A DNA stretch of 64,000 nucleotides. Source: Episyrphus balteatus. Lineage: Eukaryota > Arthropoda > Insecta > Diptera > Syrphidae. A program made the translations under genes and the position numbers. Below are positions 39,301 to 51,400 of the stretch, piece after piece. Each line of letters begins with the position of its first letter. Position 1 is the stretch's first letter. The notes under the pieces were generated by a model. The model was not told the origin of the DNA and made no database searches. It worked only from the letters and a program-made list of their open reading frames with translations. The DNA is taken from positions 537,501 through 601,500 of the forward strand of contig NC_079136.1 in NCBI RefSeq assembly GCF_945859705.1. Reading direction: 5' to 3'.

Positions 39301-39731
39301 TTTGATTGACTAGCAAACCTTCGATATAAACCTTTTCACCTGCGAAGTTGAAAAAGGTAGATATCAAAATATGTAGGCAGCACCTGCACCTTCTTAACGA
39401 TTTATATATTGTATTAGACAGTTTTTAACATATTTCTTCTTCAGGAACGTAGATTCATCACAAAACTGCCCCAGAATATAACAAAAAGATCCGATGCACA
39501 TTTGCATGCAATAATCAAAGACCTATCACTTGACCTGTTGCATAAGCGAATTAATTTTTCAGCTGGAGATATTATTGCAATCAATGTTCACAGTTTAGGA
39601 GGGGTTTGTTTAATCTTATCATCTAAAATTGTTTGAGTAAAAGAAAAAAAAATAATTTATAGATGGCTTTTTCTGCAGTAACATTTGTTGTTATTCTCAT
39701 TCAATTTCAAATGGAAGGTCCATCAAATTAA
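33325..39731 (+). CDS. Gustatory receptor 2
   Basis: Exons: 33325-34147, 34327-34403, 39445-39603 and 39663-39731; introns of 179, 5041 and 59 bp. They join in frame to 375 residues. Exons 2-4 are 77, 159 and 69 nt, exactly the sizes in gustatory receptor 1, with the same phases, so the pair arose by tandem duplication. Hydrophobic segments are visible near the N-terminus (LQISIVFIIVASVPFM), ISSLLVLWIVHIVILLE, FIFLFVELIELLILSWILY and others. The C-terminus reads TFVVILIQF, the TM7 signature with Tyr changed to Phe. The proteins have diverged strongly, so the duplication is old. Intron 2 has grown by MITE and Tc1 insertions. The gene ends 137 bp from the lin-52 stop codon on the other strand. 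Confidence 0.88.
35231..35538. mobile_element. Outer MITE (about 308 bp)
   Basis: Left end GGGGGTCAATTCCTGATCTG and right end CAGATCGGGAATTGACCCCC (offset by one base) form an imperfect TIR that extends inward through an AAGTGATAA / TTATCACTT pair. The interior holds a second MITE. It lies in intron 2 of gustatory receptor 2. The target duplication is not clear. Confidence 0.75.
35301..35400. mobile_element. Inner 100-bp MITE nested in the outer one
   Basis: Ends GGGGCCCAATTCCGCAAGAG and CTCTTGCAGAATTGGGCCCC are near-perfect inverses over about 25 bp. The unit is only 100 bp long and is inserted inside the 35231-35538 MITE, so it is the younger of the two. Confidence 0.8.
37710..38871 (-). 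mobile_element. Decayed Tc1-like transposon
   Basis: TIRs CACTCCTGCTCAAAATTAAC and its inverse (ending TTTGAGCAGGAGTG) with TA on both flanks (37708-37709 and 38872-38873) define a 1162-bp element. The minus strand encodes a broken transposase C-terminus. A fragment with LMHDNE (a catalytic Asp block), a fragment LDLNSIEHV (the PDLNPIEHxW block with the catalytic Glu), then CIRDRNPPPSSLDQLKTSV and a VICARGDYTKY end can be read across frameshifts and stops between about 38530 and 38190. The N-terminal DNA-binding part is missing, and a 25-base T run (38021-38045) lies in the 3' part. Confidence 0.85.
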
Positions 39732-39868
39732 AACCTTTTCAGGTAGGATTTTTCAAATATTTCGATTGTTTTATTGAAACAAAATACATAATTCTATGAA
39801 ATGTTTTTTTTTATTTGAAAATTTTACAAAAATCTTACTTTCTAAAAGCCGGAAGTGGAGCACCGATT

Positions 39869-40554
39869 TTATGGAGGTGTCTTCTTCTTAACATTATTGA
39901 AGATTCCCAAGTATTTGCCACGGGTCATCTCTTTGGCTTCTATCACACCCAGCTGATAAGCCTCATCGTACAACTTTTTGATTTCCATAATGAGACCATT
40001 TGTGGAATAAACTCCAAGTTCTGTAAATTTTAAAAAAAATCCATTTTAACCAAGACAGACGATTTAAAATTTGTTAATTTTTAGTTTACCATGCATGGCG
40101 TGTACTTCTTCTTGTGTAAGTCCTTTGGACCAAGATGACGAAGATGTATGAATCGGAGTGTCACTCATGGCAATGAAATCAGTAATTCCTGGAACTGGGA
40201 GCAGATTTTAAAAAAGCGTACGAAGAAGAAAAATTGTTTTCGAGTCGTTATCAAATTTTTGAATGAAAGTTTAGTTCGAGTATCGATTTGATAATAAAAA
40301 AAAGAGGAATGTCAACAAAAAACAAAGAAACAACTTGCCTAAAATACTACCAACACCTACTTTTTTCTGGCCAAAGATCCGGGGATGCACGGTCCAGTTT
40401 TTCCAAAGATATTAAAGCCTCTTCGTCTGACTCATCTTTAGTAGAAGATCCTTGGAAAGATTTATAATTTCTGTTTAAAATGTTTTATTATTTACTTAAA
40501 AAACAAAATACCATTTAATAATCTTCTTCGCATCAAGTTGCTTCGTTCTGACAT
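39869..40554 (-). CDS. lin-52: LIN-52, MMB/DREAM complex subunit
   Basis: Exons on the minus strand: 40361-40470, 40090-40194 and 39869-40020, joined in frame by GT-AG introns, give 121 residues that match LIN52. The LISLEKL stretch fits the LxSxExL pocket-protein-binding motif, followed directly by DRASPDLWPEK, whose Ser-Pro is the site phosphorylated by DYRK1A in human LIN52. The C-terminal part has YQLG and EMTRGKYL, the helix that joins LIN9/LIN37-type partners. It functions in the nuclear MuvB core that represses or activates cell-cycle genes. The first exon is uncertain: an ATG-led candidate at 40512-40554 (MSERSNLMRRRLLN) ends in phase 1, whereas exon 2 needs phase 2, and the intron would be only 41 bp. 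Divergent from the HAD gene; tail-to-tail with gustatory receptor 2. Confidence 0.88.
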
Positions 40555-40711
40555 TTTATGCTTTTGATTTTTTTTGTTCTTTTTTATTTCTTGTTTTGAA
40601 GCTTATTTGGTCGAAAAAAAACAGGGATGTGATATAGGAAATTCGTTATACTAGTTTGATGAGTGTGTTCAGATAAGTATACATAAAAAAGCCGTATTTG
40701 TTTTATGAGGA

Positions 40712-40815
40712 CTTTTCACGAGTCGATTTTTGCCGTTCGGCGAAGCCGTGACATTCCTCATAGAAAAATCCTAGTCGACTGACATATCGTGCGACTAAAA
40801 TCGACTCGTGAAAAG
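40712..40815. mobile_element. 104-bp hairpin MITE
   Basis: CTTTTCACGAGTCGATTTT and AAAATCGACTCGTGAAAAG are perfect inverses at the two ends. An additional AGTCGACT patch lies inside. It sits about 160 bp upstream of the lin-52 start candidate. No target duplication was identified. Confidence 0.7.
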
Positions 40816-40859
40816 CTGGCATTAAAATACTTAATGGAGCTCAAACACTGATCACTATT

Positions 40860-41099
40860 GGCTGCGTTCACGTACGCACAGATACCCTATCCAAGATACC
40901 TAAGTATCCGCTACGTTTGTGAACACGAATCAGCTGTTCTTCAAATCTCCCATAAGATACACAAGAATCCAGAAATTTTTAGGATACCTTTGGATTTTTT
41001 TGCTTGTTAAAACATGTGTTCGATCAGCTGAGATTTTATATGGGATTACAACAACACAAAGGTATCCGGATACCCTTGGATCGGTACGTGAACGCACCC
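40860..41099. mobile_element. 240-bp MITE with GxGTGCGTTCACGTAC-type ends
   Basis: Ends GGCTGCGTTCACGTAC and GTACGTGAACGCACCC are inverse except for one base, flanked by ATT on both sides (40857-40859 and 41100-41102). The interior also has inverted GGTATCC-rich patches. A degraded copy lies at 3961-4135. The superfamily is uncertain; the end resembles PIF/Harbinger MITEs but the 3-bp flank is not the usual TWA. Confidence 0.75.
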
Positions 41100-41187
41100 A
41101 TTGCTACGCTTCCACCAATTTATTAGATTTATAAGAAGATTTATTTTGACAGCTCTACAAAAATCAGATGGGAATTTCCGTACAGTA

Positions 41188-41414
41188 GGGGTATTCATAC
41201 AAATGTGTAAATTCCGGGTATACCTGATAAAATAATAAATGTGGTAAACGAACACGACACGTTTACCCTGGCTCTGATTCTCGCTCTGGTAAACGTGGCA
41301 AAGAGTGGTAGAAATAAATGTGTTAACATTTTGCATGGGTTTGACAGTTTGTTAATGATATTTACCATTTTACCAGGTTTACCCAGAGTTTTGACACCGT
41401 TGAATTAATACCCC
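41188..41414. mobile_element. MITE with about 55-bp imperfect TIRs
   Basis: The left arm, from GGGGTATTCATACAAATGTG through GGGTATACCTGATAAAAT, pairs with the inverse of the right arm, which reads GGGGTATTAATTCAACGGTG through GGGTAAACCTGGTAAAAT. No coding capacity. Exact termini and target duplication are uncertain. Confidence 0.65.
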
Positions 41415-41513
41415 TTTATTTTGTTCGCTGAGTACGCCACAGTTCGAACAAAATTTAATACTAATTTAACCTATGAGATTTCAATTTGCAGAAGCTGTTG
41501 TGTTAAGCCTTAA

Positions 41514-41730
41514 CTACATTGGCTCAAAAAGTGAAAAAGTACAAAAGTGAAAATTTTCAAACGCATTTTTGTATAGTTTTCCGGGCTAGAAAATCAAAAA
41601 AAAATAATGCAGAGAGCTTTTTTTTTTTTGTCTAAAAAACATTTTGTATACTCTTTTTCACAAAAGAATTGCGCTAGCCAGAAAAAAAATATTTTCACTT
41701 TTGTACTTTTTCAAAAAGTGGTGTATGTAG
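41514..41730. mobile_element. 217-bp TTAA-flanked MITE, copy 1
   Basis: Flanked by TTAA (41510-41513 and 41731-41734). Ends CTACATTGGCTCAAAAAGTG and the inverse of CACTTTTTGAAAAAGTAC-type sequence form long imperfect TIRs rich in AAAAGTACAAAAGTGAAAAT. A second copy lies in opposite orientation 193 bp further on. Confidence 0.7.
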
Positions 41731-41923
41731 TTAAGCCTTTAGTTGGTGCAACTGAAGTTTTTTATAAGACTTTCCAAGAGAAATCCAGCTTTGTGGCTAA
41801 CAAAAATGACTCCACAAACCTCCAACAAGAGAAGCGAATAGCAATAAAATGGCGGTCAGACCCGGTTAAGGAGTTTAACTCTCTGATTTCGGTGGATTAG
41901 ATGTTATTTTAACATAAAGGCAA

Positions 41924-42137
41924 CTACATACACCACTTTTTGAAAAAGTACAAAAGTGAAAATGTTTTTTTTCTGGCTAGCGCAATTGTTTTGTGAAAAA
42001 GAGTATACAAATTGTTTATTAGACCAAAAAATAAGCTTTCTGCATCATTTGTTTAAATTTTGTAGGCCGAAAAACTATACAAAAATGCGTTTGAAAATTT
42101 TCACTTTTGTACTTTTTCACTTTTTGAGCCAATGTAG
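41924..42137. mobile_element. TTAA-type MITE, copy 2 (inverted relative to copy 1)
   Basis: Nearly the reverse complement of 41514-41730, including the internal GTATACTCTTTTTCACAA and CTGGCTAGCGCAATT-type blocks. The right flank is TTAA (42138-42141); the left flank is GCAA, so the duplication has decayed or the end was altered. The two copies form a large inverted repeat. Confidence 0.7.
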
Positions 42138-42610
42138 TTAAGACTTAAATGGACCTTGAACCAGTGCTAAACTGCACCTTTAACAACGATTTCAGAAGAT
42201 TAAAGTTACTGAACCACGGATTACATATTTGTTCACATAGACATGACTATTTACTTTTAATTCTTACCTCATTTATTTAAGATCGTTTCAAAAATGTGAT
42301 TTTTTTAAATTTTCCCTAAACGAAAACAGCACATCACATTTCTGGTGTATGTGTAACCTAATAAATTTCCCCGTTGAATGCTTTCATTTTTATTACAAAT
42401 AATTTCTTCTACTACATTATACTAAAATCCACATCAGCTGAGTTTTTTTTTTGCAGTTTCTTTTTACACATCTATTACAATCCACACAAATTCGTGTGGT
42501 GTCTGCTGATGTGAGAAAAGCAAAAACCAGAAAACTTTCCACTCGCATTTTGTGTTTTCGCAGGAACTTTCTTCTTTTATAAATTTTATTATAATTTTTT
42601 TCCAAAACAA

Positions 42611-45600
42611 ATGGCAGCAAACAAAATGATGAAGGTTGGGAAAATACCAAATCCTTCTAACATAACCACCTTGTTTTTTGATCTCGATAATACACTGATC
42701 CCAACAAGGAAAGGTGATTCAAAGGCCTGCAGAAAGGTAAGTTTTTTCGTTGTTTTTTCTAGTTTCTTTGTTTAAAGCATTTTGTTAGGAAGTGATGTAC
42801 AATTTTATATGTTGATTTAGATTGTTACGAAATTCTAAAAATAATTTCATCGTATCCATCACCTGCGGTGATTGAGTAGCTCAATTTTGATGCATTTTTT
42901 TCATGCGTAGAAGAAAAATAGTTGTATAACAATCGGTCGACTGAAAAAAAAAACGAGAAAAAGTTTCAATCTCTGAAACACTGACAAATGACAATTATTC
43001 TAGGTTGTTTTCTTTTCCCTCCTTTCCTCGTGCAACGTGTAAGTGCGCTTACGACTTGATTTATTACAAAAATTGATTAAATTTTAATCGGCAAAATGTA
43101 ATCATAAATTGTGTCGTAAGAAACAAATAAATAAATTTCAAGTGAAAACATCGCATTTTGCTAAAAGTTCAAAGGTTGTCGGACAAATAAATTTTCTTTT
43201 TTATTCTGCTTTTAATTTGCCCTTGTCTTCCGTCACCATTCGCCATATCCGTGAACAAAAAAAAAACTTGAGCACGCGTTTGTCTTGATTTTTTTTTTTG
43301 CTTTGAACTTTTGATGATTTGCCAAGAAATAAAAATGTTTGAATGATGCACGGCCGCCGACATTGCCTTCGCGTGTGCTTCGATCATTTGTTTGCAAAAA
43401 TTAATATTTTTTTATGTTTGCCGAAAAAATCCGTAGGAGAAGAAAAATAAAATCATTTCCAGAATTAGACCTTCCCTCCCACTGAATGTTTTTTTTTTGT
43501 TTTGTCGAATTGCAAACGATTGTCGGATCTCGGTCAGCTGATGAAATTTGTGGTGTGTCCAAGAACACACTCATCATGACCTTAACATTCTAAACGTTTA
43601 ATAAATTGAAACAAAAATGATACAAATATTTTTAAAGTTTTATATTATTTTTATTATTATTTTTTTGTGTTTCCTCTCGAAAGAGTAAGGAATGATGATA
43701 CTTTTTTTTTAATTTTTAATTTTCATTCAATTAATATGCATATAGCTACATTGTTGTTCATATCTAATTATTATTTGTTAATTTAATGAAAAACGAGCCC
43801 AAATAATAAACCTGAGTCATTCCCAATTAATTGCTATTTGTTTTTTTGAATGTTTGTAGGCATGTTGGTAGCTACGTACATTGGAGTATTATTCGTTTAA
43901 TTGGGTTTATCATGAAAAACAATTGTTCATATTCTAAATATAGAATTCACTTAAAATTTATTAATTACGAAATTATAGGCTTTGTTAAGTGGGTTTTGAA
44001 TTTTGAACTTACTATTGAAATAATAGGTTGGTATTGCCATGTTCAAAGGAGAGATCCTGAGAACCCCGTCAAAAAAGCAATATCATATAACGTTCCAACA
44101 CGAAATAAAAAGAAAGGTAGGCCTAAAAACTCTTGGTACAAGCAAATGCAAAAACAGCAGCATTCAGTTGGCCTCAGAAACGGAACAATACAAAACCGGG
44201 AGTCTTGCCGCCGATTTCTGAGGTCAACCCGGCGAACCCCACAGGCGGATCACTAGTGTGAAGCAGTTACGTGGGAAGGTTATGATCCCCTCGACATCGA
44301 GATCATAACAGCGCCGAGAAAAAGGAAGAAGAAGAAGATTGAAATAATAGGTACCTACTGTGATTTTTTAAATCGAGAGTGTGCCATTTGACTATCCTTG
44401 AATATCACGTACCTACTTCCAGTTTTAGTTAAGCAGTTTGCTGAACATTTCTCCAAAAGCAAGTTCTGAAGTTTCTCTTCAAGCAAAGGCTTTCAATAAT
44501 CTGGCCACAATCACTAACCGCTTAAGTAGTGAAATTAAGAAAAATTGGATTGAGTGGATTTCTATTTCAAAGTCTACATTTGTTTAATTTTTAACTGTGA
44601 ACAAAAAAAAATAAAACCTAGGTTGAGTTGAGAAAAGAAATTGAGTTATTATTGTTGTATGTGTTTGACAAATTCTTTTTAAATTCTTATTGATTTTGTT
44701 TTATTAGGCTCTTTTGGTCTTTTTGTTTTTTGAATGCGAATAAATAAAAGGCTTTATTTCACTTTTTATTTTGACTTTATTTTGACAAAATCCCCTGAAG
44801 AAGAAAGAAATTCATACGAAACGTTAGGTGAAGGAGTGGAATAAAGTGTTTTTATTTGTTCGCATTCAAAAACCAAAAGAGCCTAATAAAACAAAATTAA
44901 AATTGAGTTATTAATGCGACAAATTTTAAAATACGGGGTTATTAACTTATTGAGGGCTATTGTGAATAAAAATTTCCCTTGGAATGTTTTCTTCATTTCA
45001 AACCGCGAAGTGCTATTAAATGAGAGGGTCGAAGTTGAAGATGGGGGTGCAAAAGCCCTTTTTTTTTGTTTTTTTTTTTAATATATCTCGTAAACAAAGC
45101 ATAATTTTAATAAATTGAAAACTTGTATTGTATATTTTTTATAAATGAAAAAAAAAAAAATCCATACCAATACAGTCAAGAAAAGCGATTCACGGTTTAA
45201 CAGCAAAATAGGGCTCAGGTTGCGTTCTTGTTGATGGATGATTTTTTTAAAGAAAATGTTGTTTTCTACTATAATAAAGACTCTATACTGCGTTGCTGAT
45301 GCTTTTCTTCCTATTTTTGTCTTGGACGGGTTGGAAGATAGTTACAGCCCAATAGGCAGATAGTTAGCCGACTTTTCTCAAACGATTTGCTTTAAAATAC
45401 TGAATTATGCTTAAACAGTCAAATAATGGCACTTATTATTTAAAAAGAGGAATGTTAAGGATTTAAATTAAAGGATGGATAAGGATTTTAATTAAAAACT
45501 GATATGAAAAAAACATTGATTTCAATTGACCCAAATCCTAAACGGATGGACGGATACCAATACTGTCTATAACGGATACTAATGAAAGTTAATGTCCAAT

Positions 45601-48458
45601 TAATTGAAAAACTCGCGTTTTCCAAAAACCATATAAAACTGAAAATTAAAGTTGCCATTTGAATTCGAAATCGGGACGAATGTTGCTATAAAACTGAGTA
45701 CTTATGTTTTTGTTATGCCTCCAGTCCCAAAGTTTTACTACTTTTCAGAAGTAAAGGATTAAATATTTGCCGCTGGATCTATAATTATTTTTCCATTCTT
45801 CTCATTTTTTAATAACAAATATTAAACCATAAACATTGGAATTGTTTTAAAATACATTTTATTCCAAAAATCAAACAGAATTTCGTTCAAATTCAGAATT
45901 TATGAACTAAGAAATTATTTTTTTTTATTGAATAAAATGAACTATTAAGTCATTCAAAAATGGTTATCGCCAATGATAAAGTTACAGAACATAAACACAG
46001 GTGATAATCTAATTGCTCCGAACTAACTGCAATGTCATATTTTTGTTCATAATGGTTGATAACCTTGCCCTATAACTTATCTACATACTTATTGCATTAT
46101 TAAATATTAAAAGTTTTTTTTTTAGGAAATTCAATTAACTTTCATTTTTTGGAGTAAGATTTTCACGTACCTAACACGATTAGTTTTCAAAATTGTATTT
46201 ACAAATAACCAAAAAATTGACCTACACATTTTTTCTGCCTGGAACACACGATTATGGTGTATTGGTTTTGAGTTTGTTGTACATGGAGGTTACCCTCACC
46301 ATGCAACTCATATTTTTACTTAACTTTAATGAGTCAACTCCGCTCAAGTCACAAGTTCTTTCAACTGGAAAATATCTATTAAAAACAGCAGTTCGATATT
46401 TCCAATATTTTTACACAATGTTAGATGATTTATTTATTCCATAGATATGTAATTAAAAAAAAAAAAAAAGAATACTTCTCCGTCTTCAAAAATCTATTAA
46501 AAAATTGAAAAAGACCCATTTTTGCCTTTGTTGTTGTCTTTTTTCTCCGTCATGCCATTTTCTTCGTTCAGACTTATCGTTTCCTTTCAATCCTTGTGCA
46601 CTAAGTACTACATTATTTAGAAAATCTTATGGATCGTTATTATGTATTAACTTTGAATCAAGTTATCTTTCATTGTTTTCTTGTTTGTGATGGTTTGAAA
46701 ACGTTTTCTTCATTTGTACCCTCATAAATCAATTAGTTCTTTTGTGTCTGATACCGATAACGACAATTATAAGATAAATTTGTTTTGTGTTACCTTTCAC
46801 CCTAGAAAGAAAAGTTACCTGCGGCCAAATTACGGGTCACATACGGGTCACATAAGTAGTTACTCTTAACTCCCTTATAAAATTCGTATGTAATCCCTTT
46901 CATGTCGATATTGCTGAAAACTTTTTGTATCAAGTTTATGTCGATATTTTTTACGAAATTGCTTGTTTCCAAATGGTTATCTATTTTTAACCTGAAATTG
47001 ATTTATATTTTATTGAGTGAGCAGAAGTTGCTCACATTCTCAGTACCTCATTGTTTTCGATTTTGTTCATTTCTACTTAACTATTTGAGTTTAAGTTCTT
47101 ACTATTTAGGTAGTTGTTATTATCTGTATCGTGCGTTCTTAAAATAAAGCTGGTTGATTTAAGCACAAACTTTTGGAAACAGCTGATGAAACCTACGTTA
47201 TGTGAGCTACTCGTAATATGTATGTCCATTCTCAATTTTACGAATTTATTGAACTTTGAATAAATGAAAAATATCATAAGGTACAGGGGTATTGTCCAAA
47301 TTTTAATAAATAAGCCTCTTCAAATTGTGTATTGTTTTATCATAGGGAATTCAGTACAATTCTTTAAATTAGGTTCAAACAATTTAGCTGCCTTGTTAAT
47401 CCAAGTAAAATTGCCAATAAACATTTTCTGATGAACTTTTTTATTGGGAGAACCTAATAAAAACAACATGTTCTTGAATTTATAGCTTGATGTAAGTTTT
47501 TGTTACTATCTCAGTTATTTCGAATTAAGTGAGATGGAAAAATTCAAAGTTTCCACTAAAAACAATAACAAATCCTTTATGCCGATAAAAAAAAACAATA
47601 ATTTTGTTTATGAAGTCAGAAAGTTCTGATCTCCGATCTCTATAATACACTTGTTAGTGTATTCATCGAATTGATTGACATAACACTTTAGTTCTATATA
47701 AAATGAAAAGCTAAGAAAGATTACACCTACACTCTAACCCACAGTTGCACTGCACTGTTTCACAGTTCCGTTAAAAAATTGAATTGGGTTCAATTTAAAG
47801 TTTGAGTTCAACGCCGGTATTATACCGTTTAAACCTTAGTTATGCTTTTTGTCACACTTCCCACAACACCAATTAATTTTGCCGTCACCTTTTCGTATTT
47901 ACAAGGCCTTAATATAATAATTTTAACTATCGAAAAATATATACTAAACACAGTTTTGTGTTTCCATTTTAATGTTTTTCCTTTACTTCCAAACAAAATA
48001 ATAAAAAAATCTTCCCACGCTTGTCAACATCAAAAAATATATAGTTGTTTTTTGCCTGTTTTTTTTCTCTTTGAGAGAGAAAGAAAAGGCCACAGATAAA
48101 TTATTATGTGGATTATTTATAAGGAAGACAAACAATGGTACTTGAAAAACCATATACAAATAACATACTAGCTAGGACAAAACTACCAGTTTAACGAAGT
48201 TCAACTGACCTGAACTTCAGAGATTACAAAAATTTTAACTCAAATAAAAGTTGAACTGAACAAATTTATTTTGAATGTCTAACTGGGAGTAAGGTTATTT
48301 TTCGAGGGTCGAATTTTTCAAGGGTTTTTAAACCTTGTTTTTCTTTATACAAAGAATGGTCTGATGAAAAGTGCACTATCAAGTTTATTATAGAGATCAG
48401 TGGTTTGGGCCAATAACAAACAATTCTTTTTTTTTTTTCAAACCCAGTTTCCTAAACT

Positions 48459-48492
<34 letters not shown>

Positions 48493-51400
48493 ATTTATTT
48501 ATTAGTTTAAAAACTCTTAACAATAACATTTTTTACTTAAATCATACTTAATTTTAAGCAATATTATACAGTATTATCTTTTAATAGAGGTTTTAATAAA
48601 AATTTAAATTTATTTAAGTTTTGCTCAGTCTTTAAGTTACTAGGAAGGCTATTAAAAAGTTGAATGCCTTTATATAGTAGGTTGTTTTGTGTTGCTGCTC
48701 TTCTATACAATGGAAGTCTGAAATCACCAGTATTCCTCAGATTGTAAAATGAATTTGTTATATAGTTCACGTTCCGTTGTAAATATGCAGGATACATTTC
48801 ATTTTTGATTTTAAAAATCATCACAAGCGCATTAAATTTTAGTCTTTGTTCAATATTTAACCATCCGAGGACAGTAAGCATATCATTAATTGGTGTTCTA
48901 TAATCGCACTTAAGCACTGTTCTCATTGCTCGATTTTGTAATACTTGAAATTTTCTTATATTTTCACTATTTGACATGAATATAATCGAAGAACAGTAAT
49001 CAAAGTATGGAAGAATCAATGTATTATAGATTGTCACAGCACAATTTAGAGGAATATACCTCCGGATTCTTTTGAAAAAGCCGATTTTTTTTGAGATTTT
49101 AGCGCACTGATTATAAACATGTTGATTAAATTTGAGTTTATTGTCGATAAAAACCCCGAGATATTTTATTCCATCCACACATTCGATAGGTTGATTATTT
49201 ATTAGTATGTTGACATTCAAACCACCGTTATTTAAACACATACATTTAGTCTTAGTAACGTTTAATTTTAATTTATTTTTACAAAGCCAGATGTTAATTT
49301 TTTCAATTTGATTTTGTATTAAACTTTCACATGATTTTAAATCGTCTCCTACAACGTAAATCAGGGTATCGTCTGCGAATAACGACATTTTAGCATCAGA
49401 TATAGTTTTAACGATATCGTTTATATATAAAAGAAACAGAATTACACCCAATTTTGATCCTTGAGGCACACCAAGATCAACCTTTACCTTTTCCGAAAAT
49501 GTTTCATTTATCTTTACTCTTTGGAATCTTTCCGACAGATAACTTTTAAACCATTTCACTTCAACTTCACGAATACCATATTTATTAAGTTTTTCAATTA
49601 ATATATTTCTGTCTATCGTTTCAAACGCGCGTTTTAAGTCAAGAAAAACACCAATAATAGTTTTACCGCTATCAATTTCTTTTTTCCATTCGTTAATAAG
49701 CCAACATATCGACGTTTCGCATGAGTGACCTTTTCTAAAACCCGATTGTTCTAAACACAGTATATTTTCTTTTTCTATATAATTCGTAAGTTGATTACAC
49801 ACAATCTCTTCGAGGATCTTTTCATAAGTCGGAAGCATATTTATAGGTCTCCAGTCTTCTGGATTTTTAGGATTTTGCACTTTTTCGATAGGGATCACAA
49901 CTGATTCTTTCCAGCTTTCTGGGAATTCACCATTTAAAAGAGACAAATTAATGATTTTTAATAATTTTGGCAAAATTTCATTATTACAATCAAGCACTAT
50001 TTTGCAATTTAGCCCAAAGCAGTCTTTTTTCTTATTCATAGCTTTGATTGACTGTTCAAGCTCTTGAATGTTGATTAATTTAAATTTAAATTTATTTGTA
50101 TGGATTAAGATATTATCAGAGTATGGAATTTGTTCTATGCTATTATGAATAGCTTCGACACTTTTTACAAAAAACGAGTTAAACGCGCCGGCAATTTCCA
50201 TTTCGGTTTTGAGTGATTGATTTTCAATTTTCAACTCTTTTATTACATTTTTATCTGTTTTTAGAATTTGACTCTTCAAAACTTTCCATAACCCTTTCTG
50301 ATCACCAGCACAGCCGTTTATTTTAGATTCGATGTATGAACATTTTGCCTTAACACATTCGCGTTTATAAACATTTCTAGATATTTTATAAATGTTCCAA
50401 GCTTCCAAAGAATTTTCAAATCTAGCCCGTTCATATGACACAATTTTAGATCTTTTTAAATTATATAATTCGGTGTTATACCATTCCACTGAGTTTTCGC
50501 GTAATTTAGAAGATTTTGTGATACTAAGCAATGCTGCTTCAATACCTTCTTCAAATTTCTTTGCACAAATATTTAAATCATTTGTTTCGGTTATACTATT
50601 GAAGTTTTCGCAATTTAAAGCACTCACAAAAGGGTCATGGCTATATTTTTGGTATTTTTTTCGATTTTGATTCGCGTTTTTAACTGAGTTCGTATACAAT
50701 TTTATACTCAAACTTTCATGATCTGATATTTTCCACTCATTAATTTTGAAGAAATTTTAAGTGAAATTGAACCAAATTATTATTCTTAACGGCTCATTAC
50801 ACCTCCGCTAAAGCTCTTCTAGAGAGAAAAAAAAAAAAAAACAATAATAAATAATAAAACTATACATAGAATCTCAACAACATCAAATTGAAATATACAG
50901 CATTATTGAAAATACCTAATTTAACATCAAATAAACTTTTCATATTTGTATCATTTTTGTTTTATTAATAAGCCTATTATCCGAATCAGGTATTAATAAA
51001 CATTTAAAATAATATAAACTGTGTCTATTCGAAAAATATTGTCATCATCCTCACACCTCACCCTATGTTGGAGAAAAAAAAAATTGAAATTGTGTGAAAA
51101 TCTAAATATAAATTCCGACGTATCCCGAAGTGATTCGACGAATGCATGGATGTTTCAAATATTTCATTCAGTTCGAAAATAAACACACAAAAAGCCAAAA
51201 CTTATTACCGAAAACCCAAAAGTGTTAGAAAGAACATTCGCTCTTTTCGACGAGAAGAAAAATAATTCCATTCAGTTCTCGTACGTGCGCCGCTGAAGAT
51301 TGTTTCATTCGTTACCGCTTGTGTAATACGTGCGCCTAATACATTTTTTATAGACACTTATTTTTTTATTTTAAATTGTTTCAACTTTTGGTTTGTTCAA

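Noticed and set aside
51240..51400. Inr-like TCAGTT at about 51272 as the neurochondrin promoter
   Set aside because: The motif is short and I see no DPE or TATA at the correct spacing, so it is not listed as a feature.
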